Source: Armatimonadota bacterium (lineage in GTDB: Bacteria; Armatimonadota; Fimbriimonadia; Fimbriimonadales; Fimbriimonadaceae). From it: a stretch of 64,000 nucleotides of DNA. The position numbers and the translations under genes were made by a program. The DNA lies in assembly GCA_016125185.1 (NCBI GenBank), contig WGMG01000002.1, forward strand, positions 372,001 through 436,000. Direction: 5' to 3'. Under the pieces are notes generated by a model. The model saw only the letters and a program-made list of their open reading frames with translations. It was not told where the DNA came from and searched no databases. How positions within the stretch are numbered: position 1 is the first letter of the stretch; every line of letters begins with the position of its first letter. This document shows, in pieces, positions 25,025 to 32,972 of this stretch.

Positions 25025-25092
25025 GCGCAGACAAGAGTTCGGTTCTGGCGGTGTATCTACCCAAAAGATAAGCCAACACCAACGGCCCGCGC
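25025..25092 (-). ncRNA. Y RNA-like element 1 (promoter-proximal): minimal form
   Basis: About 68 nt, first in the array. The closing stem GCGCGGGC pairs with GTCTGCGC (8 bp with two G-U). Core: GGGCCG, TTGGTGTTG, GCTTATCT. The upper stem GGTGTTGG pairs with CCAGAACC (7 of 8), and the loop holds TATCT-TTTGGGT-AGATA. No tRNA-like module. A further hairpin (25110-25134) lies just upstream and has no Y core. Confidence 0.72.
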
Positions 25093-25240
25093 ATCAAAAC
25101 TGGTTCTGGGAAGAAGGCAAAAACGGCCTACTTCGCGACGTCGATCAAATGTTTTTCGTGCTGGGAGTCGACTCAACCTGTCACGAATTGATCTCGACGT
25201 CAGCACCCTCGTGTAAAGGGACTCATTTGCAAGAAAGGAT

Positions 25241-25268
25241 TGTTTACGATGACGAATTTCCTTGTCAA
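25241..25268 (-). promoter_or_regulatory. Candidate promoter of the Y RNA-rsr unit
   Basis: On the minus strand a perfect TTGACA (25268-25263) is followed 16 bp later by TAAACA (25246-25241), about 150 nt before the first Y element. The -10 is weak. The stretch 25093-25500 holds this, the 25110-25134 hairpin and the divergent promoter of the next gene; I see no further gene in it. Confidence 0.4.
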
Positions 25269-25384
25269 GGGTTTTCGAGAAAAAAGTCATAAAATGTACA
25301 AAATGGGACTTTAGCAATCCCAACATAGCACCCAGTAAAATTACCGGAACATAAACCACTTGATTAGCTATAACGATATTGCTG

Positions 25385-25390
25385 TATAAT
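25385..25390 (+). promoter_or_regulatory. -10 box for the PEP-CTERM gene at 25501
   Basis: A perfect TATAAT preceded by TG (TGTATAAT) lies 110 bp before the ATG. TTGATT at 25360-25365 is a possible -35 with a long 19-bp spacer. Confidence 0.4.
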
Positions 25391-25500
25391 GCCCTTGTTT
25401 GCAATGACGTTATTGCAACAGCGTATTCAGTGGCTCGGATGATCGACGGACAGCTTGGTAACCGCGACCAAAAGGGCGACATGGCAGGAACGGGTATTCA

Positions 25501-26664
25501 ATGATCGGTAACAAAAAGCAACTCTTCGTCATCTTGGGTAGCGCCTTCGTCTCGGCGCTGGCAAACGCGCAGCTCGTCACGATGCCTAACACGTTCATCC
25601 CCACCGGATTGAGCGGGAACGGCACGACCATGGTCGGCTACGGCACCGGCGGCTGGGCTTACTGGAATCAGTCTAACGGCGTCGTCCAGATTGGTGGAGT
25701 CCAGTCCGGCAATGCCCGAATCTCCGACGACGGCACCAAGATCGGTGCGAGCATGGCCGGGCCGCCCAACCCCTATACATCCACTGGCTGGACCGAAATG
25801 GGCCAGTATGAGGTGACGACCGGCACTTGGCAGAACTATGGCCACCTGAACTACCATTCGGGTACGACCGCCAGCACGGCCTGGGGAATTTCTGGCGATG
25901 GCAACACCATCCTTGGTCAGGCTTACTACAATACTACGGCTCAAGGCGGCACCGCCGCTCGCGTCAACCCGACGATCTCGTCCACTCCGGGCGGACCGGC
26001 ACTTGATCTCGACCCAAACACCGTCAACAACGGACGTATTTCGGCCTCGAACTACGACGGTACCGTCGTGGGCGGCTACGACCAGGGAACATCGTTCGGC
26101 TCCATCTGGGTCAATGGCGCAATTCAGACCATGACCGGTGACTACAACGGAACCACCATTAACCTTGGCGTCGTCGAGGATATCTCGGGCGATGGTCGCT
26201 ACGTCGCAGGCGATGGCACCAGTTCTTCGAGCTTCCAGCCGTACGTTTACGACCGTGCAACCGGCACTGCGAAGTTCGCTCCGAACCCCTGGGCATCCAA
26301 CCTTGAGCGAGGCCTCATCATTTCGGTTTCCGGCAACGGCCGATACGCCATGGGTCGATATCTTCGATCTGGATTCAATCCCTACGTCGACGCCCACCTG
26401 TTCGTTTGGGACACACAGCTTGACACTGTGACCCTTCTGAACGATATCGCGACCGCACAAGGTATCGACCTTCAGGGCTTCAACATGACGCTTCCGTCCG
26501 GTATGTCCGACGACGGAACGACCTTCTGTGGCGTCGGCATCCCGTCGATCGGTACCGCCACTCAAGCGTTCTACCTGAAGCTGAATCCGGTTCCAGAGCC
26601 CGCGAGCCTTCTCGTCATGGGTGCCGGCCTCGCCGGAATCTTGGTCCGACGGCGCAAGAAGTAG
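25501..26664 (+). CDS. PEP-CTERM exported beta-propeller protein (2)
   Basis: A 387-residue protein with signal peptide (SALANAQ cleavage region near residue 24) and a C-terminal anchor VPEPASLLVMGAGLAGILVRRRKK. The body carries repeated GISGDGNTILGQ, ISASNYDGTVVGGY, DISGDGRYVAGDG, SVSGNGRYAMGRY and GMSDDGTTFCGVG motifs, the pattern of extracellular HAF/SGDG-type propeller repeats. It is probably displayed at the surface through an exosortase pathway. AGGAACGG precedes the ATG. It is divergent from the Y RNA array. Confidence 0.85.
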   Translation: MIGNKKQLFVILGSAFVSALANAQLVTMPNTFIPTGLSGNGTTMVGYGTGGWAYWNQSNGVVQIGGVQSGNARISDDGTKIGASMAGPPNPYTSTGWTEMGQYEVTTGTWQNYGHLNYHSGTTASTAWGISGDGNTILGQAYYNTTAQGGTAARVNPTISSTPGGPALDLDPNTVNNGRISASNYDGTVVGGYDQGTSFGSIWVNGAIQTMTGDYNGTTINLGVVEDISGDGRYVAGDGTSSSSFQPYVYDRATGTAKFAPNPWASNLERGLIISVSGNGRYAMGRYLRSGFNPYVDAHLFVWDTQLDTVTLLNDIATAQGIDLQGFNMTLPSGMSDDGTTFCGVGIPSIGTATQAFYLKLNPVPEPASLLVMGAGLAGILVRRRKK

Positions 26665-26737
26665 GACGAACACACGAAGATGAGAACCCGGGGTGGCCCA
26701 CTGCCCCGGGAAATCCCATGTCTGGATGCATTAAACT

Positions 26738-27784
26738 ATGAAGCCGTTGGGGACGGACAAAAAGAATTACCGAATCAAGCGCGTTCGGCTGGCAGATGTT
26801 GCAAAAGAGGCCGGACTCTCGATTCAGGCCGTGTCCCACGTTCTGAGCGGAAACGAATCGGTTCGCATTCCCGAAGCCACCCGCGTCCGCGTTCGAGAGG
26901 CCGCCAAGAAGGTTGGTTATGTCCCCAATCGCCTCGCTCGCGCGATGAAGACCGGCAAGACCAAGGTCATCGCCATCTGGATCAACCTTGGCCGACTCCA
27001 GATCACCTATGTGCGCATGCTCCAGGCGCTCTCCGACCGAGCCAAAGCCGAGGGTTACGCTCTCATGATTATCTCGGTTGACCGCGACCTCGCCTACAAA
27101 GGCGAAGGTCCGCCGCCCGAATTCTGGCCCGTCGACGGCGTCATCGCCCTCGACGCCGGCAAAGCCCTTCGCACCTTCCGCGAAGATCCGAGTAATGACG
27201 GCACACCAGTGGTGGTGCTCGCCATGGAAGAATATGCCAACGGCGACACCGTTGGTTGGGACGTCTACGGTGGCGTCCGTAGCCAAGTCGAACGTATGAT
27301 CGCACTTGGAAAGGAGCGAATCGTCCATCTCAGCCCACAATGGATCATCGACGGCTATCCACGCGAACAGCGCCGCCGAGGCTACACCGAGGCAATGCTC
27401 GAAGCGGGCCTCGAGCCCGTCATCATCCCGGTCAAAAATGAGTCGAGCGACAGCGCCGAGATGGCGATGAGCGAGTATCTCAAGACCAATCCCATGCCGG
27501 ATTGTGTGGTTGGGTTCCTCGATAACCTGGCCGTCGGCGGAGCCCGGGCCGTTCTCAACGCCGGGGGTCGCATTCCCGAAGACTGCTGGGTCTTTGGCAT
27601 TGGCAACTACCCCGAAGCCGCCGACTTCCGCGTCCCGATTTCGTCGCTTCAGGTGCCGATCGAGGCCCTGATCGACCAAGCTTGGACCTGGCTCCTCGAC
27701 CGAATCGGCAACCAGGATCAAGAAACCAGAGTGCAGGTCCTGCCAATGGAATTCATCGAGCGAGAATCGACTGGGCGAACATAA
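26738..27784 (+). CDS. LacI-family transcriptional regulator
   Basis: A 348-residue repressor-type protein. The N-terminal helix-turn-helix reads VRLADVAKEAGLSIQAVSHVLSG (only key part LADVAKEAGLS...VSHVL) at about residues 16-38, followed by the hinge helix PNRLARAMKTGKT. The rest is a periplasmic-binding-like effector domain with VIAIWIN, VDGVIAL, GKERIVHLS and DCVVGFLDNLAVGG. Ligand probably a sugar. No sugar operon is adjacent; candidate operators cannot be named with confidence. Confidence 0.9.
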   Translation: MKPLGTDKKNYRIKRVRLADVAKEAGLSIQAVSHVLSGNESVRIPEATRVRVREAAKKVGYVPNRLARAMKTGKTKVIAIWINLGRLQITYVRMLQALSDRAKAEGYALMIISVDRDLAYKGEGPPPEFWPVDGVIALDAGKALRTFREDPSNDGTPVVVLAMEEYANGDTVGWDVYGGVRSQVERMIALGKERIVHLSPQWIIDGYPREQRRRGYTEAMLEAGLEPVIIPVKNESSDSAEMAMSEYLKTNPMPDCVVGFLDNLAVGGARAVLNAGGRIPEDCWVFGIGNYPEAADFRVPISSLQVPIEALIDQAWTWLLDRIGNQDQETRVQVLPMEFIERESTGRT

Positions 27785-27830
27785 GCCCTGCCCAAAACCA
27801 TTTCGGAATCTGCCCTAATGGGATGGCCTT

Positions 27831-27857
27831 TTTGGGGGCACAGGCGTCCCGCCTGTG
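27831..27857 (+). repeat. REP-like palindrome, left copy of RAYT unit
   Basis: A 27-nt sequence TTTGGGGGCACAGGCG.. whose right part folds as CACAGGCG..CGCCTGTG. It is the mirror (inverted) copy of 28583-28609 with a single mismatch, and together they bracket the transposase gene. Confidence 0.8.
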
Positions 27858-27931
27858 GACATGACTAATCTTCCCTCCTTCCGCCACAGACTATCATCCT
27901 CTGGAGCAGTTAACAAACCATCACCAACTGC

Positions 27932-27950
27932 GCTGGCGTCCCGCCTGTAT
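27932..27950 (+). repeat. Partial REP-like sequence
   Basis: GGCGTCCCGCCTGTAT repeats the inner part of the left palindrome with a changed outer arm, so it cannot close as long a hairpin. It lies between the full palindrome and the transposase start. Confidence 0.5.
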
Positions 27951-27994
27951 CAAACTCACCTAGTTCAATGCATCAGTAAAGTAACCTACCGCGC

Positions 27995-28573
27995 ATGGAC
28001 CATAAGGGCTGGTATCGCCGCGATCTCCCGCACTTCGATGCCAGCAATTACACTCAGTTCGTGACGTTTCGCCTCGCCGATAGCCTTCCTCAAACCACGC
28101 TTGATCAAATGCATGAAGAATTGAAGCGTGATCGCAAGAATCTAAATGAAGAATTGGTTCGGCGTATGGAGGCCCATCTAGACCAAGGAATTGGGTCTTG
28201 CATCCTCGCTGAACCGAAATGTGCTCAGGTCGTACAAGATTCTCTCATCTGGCTTCACGAAAGGAGCTTTCACTTGGTCGCTTGGGTTGTGATGCCAAAC
28301 CATGTCCACTTTCTAGCCTACATCGATGAGGGTCAATCCTTATCAAAAGCCCTCCACTCATTAAAATCGTTCACTGGCCACGAATTGAAGCGACTGCATC
28401 CGGAGCACGAAACGGTTTGGCAATCCGAGTCCTTCGACCGCTATATTCGAACCGAGGACCACTTCCTTAGTCGAATTCAATACATCCACGAAAATCCAGT
28501 CATGGCTCGACTCTGCGATCGGGCTGAAGACTATCCTTGGAGCAGTGCCTCGGCAAAATGGAATAACCCGTAA
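27995..28573 (+). CDS. REP-associated tyrosine transposase (RAYT, Y1_Tnp family)
   Basis: A 192-residue single-domain Y1/HUH endonuclease. Visible features are YTQFVTFRLADSLP near the start, the HUH metal motif as MPNHVHFLAY (about residue 100), and the catalytic-Tyr helix region DHFLSRIQYIHENPVMARL with YPWSSA near the end, all typical of RAYTs. These single-copy transposases act on REP palindromes rather than carrying inverted-repeat ends. The gene is flanked on each side by REP-like palindromes, which is the expected layout. It appears intact. Confidence 0.9.
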   Translation: MDHKGWYRRDLPHFDASNYTQFVTFRLADSLPQTTLDQMHEELKRDRKNLNEELVRRMEAHLDQGIGSCILAEPKCAQVVQDSLIWLHERSFHLVAWVVMPNHVHFLAYIDEGQSLSKALHSLKSFTGHELKRLHPEHETVWQSESFDRYIRTEDHFLSRIQYIHENPVMARLCDRAEDYPWSSASAKWNNP

Positions 28574-28582
28574 GATCAACCC

Positions 28583-28609
28583 CACAGGCGAGACGCCTGT
28601 GCCCCCAAA
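28583..28609 (-). repeat. REP-like palindrome, right copy of RAYT unit
   Basis: The reverse complement of 27831-27857 with one mismatch in 27. The hairpin arms are CACAGGCG and CGCCTGTG, followed by CCCCC. It starts 9 bp after the transposase stop. Confidence 0.8.
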
Positions 28610-28613
28610 TACA

Positions 28614-28641
28614 AAAACCCCGCTCGTTTGAGCGGGGTTTT
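28614..28641. terminator. Bidirectional Rho-independent terminator
   Basis: A 12-bp stem AAAACCCCGCTC / GAGCGGGGTTTT with a GTTT loop and T-runs on both strands. It sits between the RAYT end and the pnp end and can serve both. Confidence 0.88.
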
Positions 28642-28668
28642 CTAATTTGCCTAGCGAGCCTTGGGTGC

Positions 28669-30972
28669 TTAGCGTCGCTTTCGGAACTTTGCGTCAGGAT
28701 CGCCCGATCCACCGCCATCTCGGCGCGGACCTCGGTCTCGATCTCGATCTCCGCCACGGCCACCGCCGTCGCGTCGAGGACCACGATCTCGGCCACCGCC
28801 ACCTCGTCGTCCGCCGCCATCGTCGCCGCCACCGGTAGAAGCCGGAGGAACTCCGTCCTCATTGCCTTCCAGGGTCGGCAGATCCTGCTTCACGCCGATC
28901 GCCGTCAGGTTCAGTCGGCCCATGGCGTCAAGCTCGAACGTCTTCACGTTCAGCGTGTCGCCCATGTTCACGACCTCTTCGATTCGGCCAATCGGCTTCA
29001 GGGTGATGTGCTCCTTCGGAACAAAGCCTTGCTTGCCGTTGCTCAGTTCAACCAGCACGCCGCGACCCATGATTCGGGTCACAACGCCGGTGAATTCCGT
29101 ACCCATTTCGACGTCGCCGACGGCATCCTTCACCATCGCGATCGCCACTCGGGCTTGCTCGCCGCCGCTGGAACCGATCAACACCCTGCCATCCTGCTGA
29201 ACGTCGATCGAAGCGCCGGATTCGGCCGTGATCTTCTTGATCGTCGCGCCGCCCGGGCCGATCAGCGCACCGATCTTCTCGGGGTTGATCTGGATCGTCG
29301 TCACCTGCGGAGCCGTGTCAGCGACCGTGCTTCGCGGTTCGGAGATTTCGGCTTCGATGACATCGAGAATCTCGAGTCGAGCGTCGAGCGCCTGGTTAAG
29401 GGCTCGGGCCAGAACGTCGTCCGGAATACCGTCCAGCTTCGTGTCGAGCTGAAGAGCGGTGATACCGGCACGGGTACCCGCAACCTTGAAGTCCATGTCG
29501 CCGCAGAAGTCTTCCATGCCGATGATGTCGGTGAGGACCTTGAAGACCTTACCGTCGGACATCAAGCCCATCGCGATACCGGCGACCGGTGCCTTGATCT
29601 TGATACCGGCATCCATCAGCGCGAGGGTCGAACCGCAGACCGACGCCATCGACGTCGAACCGTTGGACTCCAGAACCTCGGAGATCAGCAGAAGCGTGTA
29701 CGGGAAGTTCGGATCATCGAGCGGGATCACCGATCGAAGCGCGCGCTCGGCAAGAGCGCCGTGACCGACTTCTCGTCGTCCCGGACCGCGCATCGGGCGG
29801 CACTCGCCAACCGAATACGCCGGGAAGTTGTAGAAGTGCATGTAGCGCTTCGGCTCTTCTTCCTCGATTCCGTCCATCGTCTGGGCATCACCCGGAAGGC
29901 CAAGGGTCGCAACCGTCATAACCTGGGTCTGACCGCGGGTAAACAGGCCCGAGCCGTGGACGCGAGGCAGAATTCCTGCGATTGCTTCCAGCGGACGAAT
30001 CTGCGTAAGCGATCGACCGTCCGGTCGCTTGTCCTTGCTGATGATCAGCTCTCGAACAACTCCCTTCACCACACCGTCGGCGGCTTCGGATAGCTGTCCT
30101 AGAATCTCCGGCTTGTCGGCGTATTCCGGCTTGAGCTTCTCGACGATCTCCTTAATGAGGTCGTTGAGCGCGCTTTCTCGAACGGCCTTGTCCTTGCTTC
30201 CAAGGAGAGCCTTCTCGATGTCCTTGCCGTACTTCTTTGAGATATTCTTCTTCAGGTCCTCGTCGATGACGAACAGCTTGACGTCTCGCTTTGGCTTGTT
30301 GACCAACTTGGCGAACTCTTCAAACTTCTCTGCGATCTGCTGAATAGCCTCGTGGCCAAACTTCAGCGCCGCCGCCATATCTTCTTCGGAAACTTCACTC
30401 GCGCCGGCTTCGACCATCGAAATCGCGCCCTTGTGGCCCGCGACGATCAGGTCGAGGTCACTCGCTTTGATCTGGTCGTTAGACGGGAACAAAACGAACT
30501 CACCGTCGATGCGTCCAACTCGAACGCAGGCGATAGGAGCCTTGAACGGAAGGTCACTCACCGCGATTGCCGCGCCAGCGGCACAAACCGCGAGCACGTC
30601 CGGTGGGCAATCCTGCTCCACCGCAAACGGCATGGCGATAACCTGGACGTCGTTGCGAAGGCCCTTCGGGAACAGCGGGCGAATTGGGCGGTCCATCAGT
30701 CGGCTGACGAGGACGGCCTTTTCACTCGGTCGTCCGCCGCGCTTCATAAATCCGCCGGGAATCTTTCCGACGGCGTACTTTCGCTCTTCGTAGTCGCAGG
30801 TGAGGGGAAGGAAGTCGATTCCATCGCGCGGATTTTCGGACATAGTCGCGACACCGAGGACGATGGTTTCACCCATTCCAAGCAAAACAGCGCCGCCAGC
30901 TTGCTTGGCGACGCGACCGGTTTCGAGGTAGAACTCTTTTCCACCTACCTCGAATTCTAAGGTTTGTATCAT
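28669..30972 (-). CDS. pnp: Polyribonucleotide nucleotidyltransferase (PNPase) with RGG-type tail
   Basis: A 767-residue trimeric 3'-5' phosphorolytic exoribonuclease. Two RNase PH domains are present (first with RPIRPLFPKG and DGIDFLPL; second, catalytic, with FYNFPAYSVGE, GRREVGHGALAERAL and the Asp-containing GDMDFKVAGT). A KH domain follows (IGALIGPGGATIKKI, about 555-610), then an S1 domain (FTGVVTRIMGRGVLVELSNG, quoted in part; about 620-690). The last ~60 residues are an Arg/Gly/Asp-rich tail (GGRDRGPRRDGGG repeated) that is not standard and should bind RNA. PNPase is the known partner of Ro60-Y RNA in Deinococcus; rsr lies 4.5 kb away. Cotranscribed with rpsO, 16 bp apart. Confidence 0.96.
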   Translation of the reverse strand: MIQTLEFEVGGKEFYLETGRVAKQAGGAVLLGMGETIVLGVATMSENPRDGIDFLPLTCDYEERKYAVGKIPGGFMKRGGRPSEKAVLVSRLMDRPIRPLFPKGLRNDVQVIAMPFAVEQDCPPDVLAVCAAGAAIAVSDLPFKAPIACVRVGRIDGEFVLFPSNDQIKASDLDLIVAGHKGAISMVEAGASEVSEEDMAAALKFGHEAIQQIAEKFEEFAKLVNKPKRDVKLFVIDEDLKKNISKKYGKDIEKALLGSKDKAVRESALNDLIKEIVEKLKPEYADKPEILGQLSEAADGVVKGVVRELIISKDKRPDGRSLTQIRPLEAIAGILPRVHGSGLFTRGQTQVMTVATLGLPGDAQTMDGIEEEEPKRYMHFYNFPAYSVGECRPMRGPGRREVGHGALAERALRSVIPLDDPNFPYTLLLISEVLESNGSTSMASVCGSTLALMDAGIKIKAPVAGIAMGLMSDGKVFKVLTDIIGMEDFCGDMDFKVAGTRAGITALQLDTKLDGIPDDVLARALNQALDARLEILDVIEAEISEPRSTVADTAPQVTTIQINPEKIGALIGPGGATIKKITAESGASIDVQQDGRVLIGSSGGEQARVAIAMVKDAVGDVEMGTEFTGVVTRIMGRGVLVELSNGKQGFVPKEHITLKPIGRIEEVVNMGDTLNVKTFELDAMGRLNLTAIGVKQDLPTLEGNEDGVPPASTGGGDDGGGRRGGGGRDRGPRRDGGGRGGDRDRDRGPRRDGGGSGDPDAKFRKRR

Positions 30973-30988
30973 TTAAACTCCGTTTCGA

Positions 30989-31270
30989 TTAACGGGGCTT
31001 AACTTCTCGAATTCCAAGTTTCTTGATAAGTTCGCGATACTTCACGACGTCGCGGTTGCGCAAATAGGCTTCCAATCGGCGTCGCTTACCAACCAGCATC
31101 ATCAAGCCTCGTCGGCTGTGGAAATCCTTCTTATGAGTTCGAAGGTGGTCGGTGATTTGCAGGATTCTCGCCTGCATGATTGCGATTTGCACTTCAGCAG
31201 AACCGGTATCGCCATCTTTGACGCCGTATTCTTTAATGACTTCTAGTTTCTTATCTGGACTCAGGGGCAT
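30989..31270 (-). CDS. rpsO: 30S ribosomal protein S15
   Basis: A 93-residue S15. It shows the family pattern [39 protein letters not shown] (partly quoted as [11 protein letters not shown]) and [15 protein letters not shown]15 binds the central domain of 16S rRNA early in 30S assembly. The rpsO-pnp order is the classic bacterial operon. A small hairpin CCGTT/AACGG lies in the 16-bp gap to pnp, where CGGAG could act as the ribosome binding site for pnp. Confidence 0.97.
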   Translation of the reverse strand: MPLSPDKKLEVIKEYGVKDGDTGSAEVQIAIMQARILQITDHLRTHKKDFHSRRGLMMLVGKRRRLEAYLRNRDVVKYRELIKKLGIREVKPR

Positions 31271-31414
31271 CGTGTTTTAAGCTCCGTGATAGATCAAACC
31301 CAGCAGAAACGCTTACCGCTCAATTCAGCCTCCCTTCCAACGGAGCGAGGGGCTCAAGTCAACGGTCAACGAACATCCGCCGAGCCGACGGGCAAGAGTC
31401 TACCACATATTTTG

Positions 31415-32092
31415 TTAAGAGGTCTGCAACTCCTCAAACAACCAGCCCTTATGGTCCGCCTTAGGCAAGCAGTCGATCTTCCAATCATCGCAGATCCGCT
31501 TAACTTCGGCAACGAATCGCTCAGCTTCCTCCTTGCGTTCCTGCTCCTTTTCCTCGGCAGTCTTCTTCTTTCGAACCAGGGCCCGGAAGATTTCCCCAAA
31601 GGCTCCCCGCGAAATCTTCGACTTTGAATCTGTAAACGCCTCGTACGTCGATGGCAAATGTCCAAGCTGCCTGAAGGCCAGAACCAGCGTATCCTTTCCG
31701 ATCTGTAGGCGGTGGGGCCCAGCCTCCATCGGAATCGAGGTCGATGTTCCGAGCTTGTACTGAAACGTGTCGGTTGTCGCAACTACAACCAGTGAATCCT
31801 TTCCCAAAGCAGCCTGCAGAATAACGGCCTGGGCAAAAAACTCGATAGCAGGTCGGTGTTGTGCATGAGTTTCTCCCATAGAGGACAAAGCGTAGGCGTA
31901 CGACAGGTGGATGAAGTAGTCGATCAGAAACTCGTATTTAGCTTCTGTGAATCGATCCAGAATGCTCTCGACTTCAACTTCTTTCCCTAAGAAGTTTGCC
32001 ATGAAGGTACGGCCAGCCTCCCTCATCTTCTCGTCAATGAGAAGGGCCTGCTCGCGATGAGCCGCCAAAAGTCCCTTTCCCGTCTGCACCAA
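31415..32092 (-). CDS. Hypothetical protein with charged coiled-coil near C-terminus
   Basis: A 225-residue protein I do not recognise. It has an alpha-helical N-terminal half (FLIDYFIHLSYAYALSSMG), a central beta part (KDSLVVVATTDTFQYKLG) and a highly charged helix KKKTAEEKEQERKEEAERF near residue 180. There is no signal peptide. The start is TTG (32092) or the GTG right after it, 4 bp from the end of the carbonic anhydrase gene, so the two are probably cotranscribed. No clear ribosome binding site. Confidence 0.6.
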   Translation of the reverse strand: MVQTGKGLLAAHREQALLIDEKMREAGRTFMANFLGKEVEVESILDRFTEAKYEFLIDYFIHLSYAYALSSMGETHAQHRPAIEFFAQAVILQAALGKDSLVVVATTDTFQYKLGTSTSIPMEAGPHRLQIGKDTLVLAFRQLGHLPSTYEAFTDSKSKISRGAFGEIFRALVRKKKTAEEKEQERKEEAERFVAEVKRICDDWKIDCLPKADHKGWLFEELQTS

Positions 32093-32095
32093 GAC

Positions 32096-32815
32096 TTATT
32101 TTACGGGAGGATCGAGTTTTTTCGCGCCAATGCCTGCCTTGGCGGACTGCTTCAAATAGATGTTCTTGATCTCCCCGCTGTCGAGGTCGTACACCGAACC
32201 AAGGATCGTCAAATCTCCGTCTTCGATGAACTTCTTGAACGGCGAAGTCTTAGCGACCTCATTGACGGTATTGATCACGTTCTGAGCGATGGCGTTATCG
32301 AGGTGGATTCCCTCCTTGTCTTTGGTCGCCCGAACGGCGGGCATAATCTCGTCGATCAGTGTCGGAATGAAGCTCGGCCCATCGTGCGCCTCCGACTTCC
32401 CTTTTGAATAGAACGAATCGAGCGCCGCCTTCACCGCGCCACATCGCTCGTGCCCAAGCACGACCAACAGCTTGGTACCCAATTTCTCGACCGCATACTC
32501 GATGCTGGCCATGATCTCCGTATCCGGCACGTTGCCCGCCACTCGAATCACAAATAGGTCGCCTAGGCCTTGGTCGTAAACAATCTCCGGTGGCACCCGC
32601 GAGTCGGCACACGAAAGCACGATCGCGAACGGCTTCTGATCGCGAGCCAGCGCCGTTCGCGTCGCCGCATCCTGATTCTTGTGCTCGGCCATGCTGGACA
32701 CGTACCGCTTGTTGCCGGCCTTCAACCGCGCAATCGCGTCCGCTGCCGAAACTGGCAAAGCGGGCGGCTGTTGCTGAAGCAGGACGACGGCACCGAGGAT
32801 AACGCTGACAATCAT
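32096..32815 (-). CDS. Exported beta-class carbonic anhydrase
   Basis: A 239-residue beta-carbonic anhydrase (CO2 hydration). Zinc ligands and catalytic dyad are intact: Cys 69, Asp 71 and Arg 73 in CADSR, His 122 and Cys 125 in GHERCGAVKA. The N-terminus (MIVSVILGAVVLL) is a signal peptide or anchor, so it acts outside the cytoplasm. The ATG at 32815 was chosen over an upstream in-frame ATG because that would run into the divergent gene and lacks family similarity. Confidence 0.9.
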   Translation of the reverse strand: MIVSVILGAVVLLQQQPPALPVSAADAIARLKAGNKRYVSSMAEHKNQDAATRTALARDQKPFAIVLSCADSRVPPEIVYDQGLGDLFVIRVAGNVPDTEIMASIEYAVEKLGTKLLVVLGHERCGAVKAALDSFYSKGKSEAHDGPSFIPTLIDEIMPAVRATKDKEGIHLDNAIAQNVINTVNEVAKTSPFKKFIEDGDLTILGSVYDLDSGEIKNIYLKQSAKAGIGAKKLDPPVK

Positions 32816-32972
32816 GGCTTTCGACTCTTGAACCCAGTATCCGCCCGTCAGGTGGAAAATGCTAGGATTCCCCGCAAAATTACCTGATAAAACGATCTGC
32901 CCGCCTTTCCCTCGTCGGAACTGACCTCGAAACCGCGTGAAATCCCCGACGCCCAAACTGTAAACTCGCGCC

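Noticed and set aside
24214-25092. CRISPR-like array
   Set aside because: The repeated block is too short and divergent, the spacing varies from about 80 to 155 nt, and each unit closes on itself with its own stem.
25110-25134. Eighth Y RNA
   Set aside because: A hairpin with AGGCCG is present but the GGGTTATC-like block and a second stem are missing.
25498-26673. Open frame opposite the second PEP-CTERM gene
   Set aside because: The plus frame has both sorting signals.
29008-30093. Long open frame opposite pnp
   Set aside because: Antisense of PNPase.
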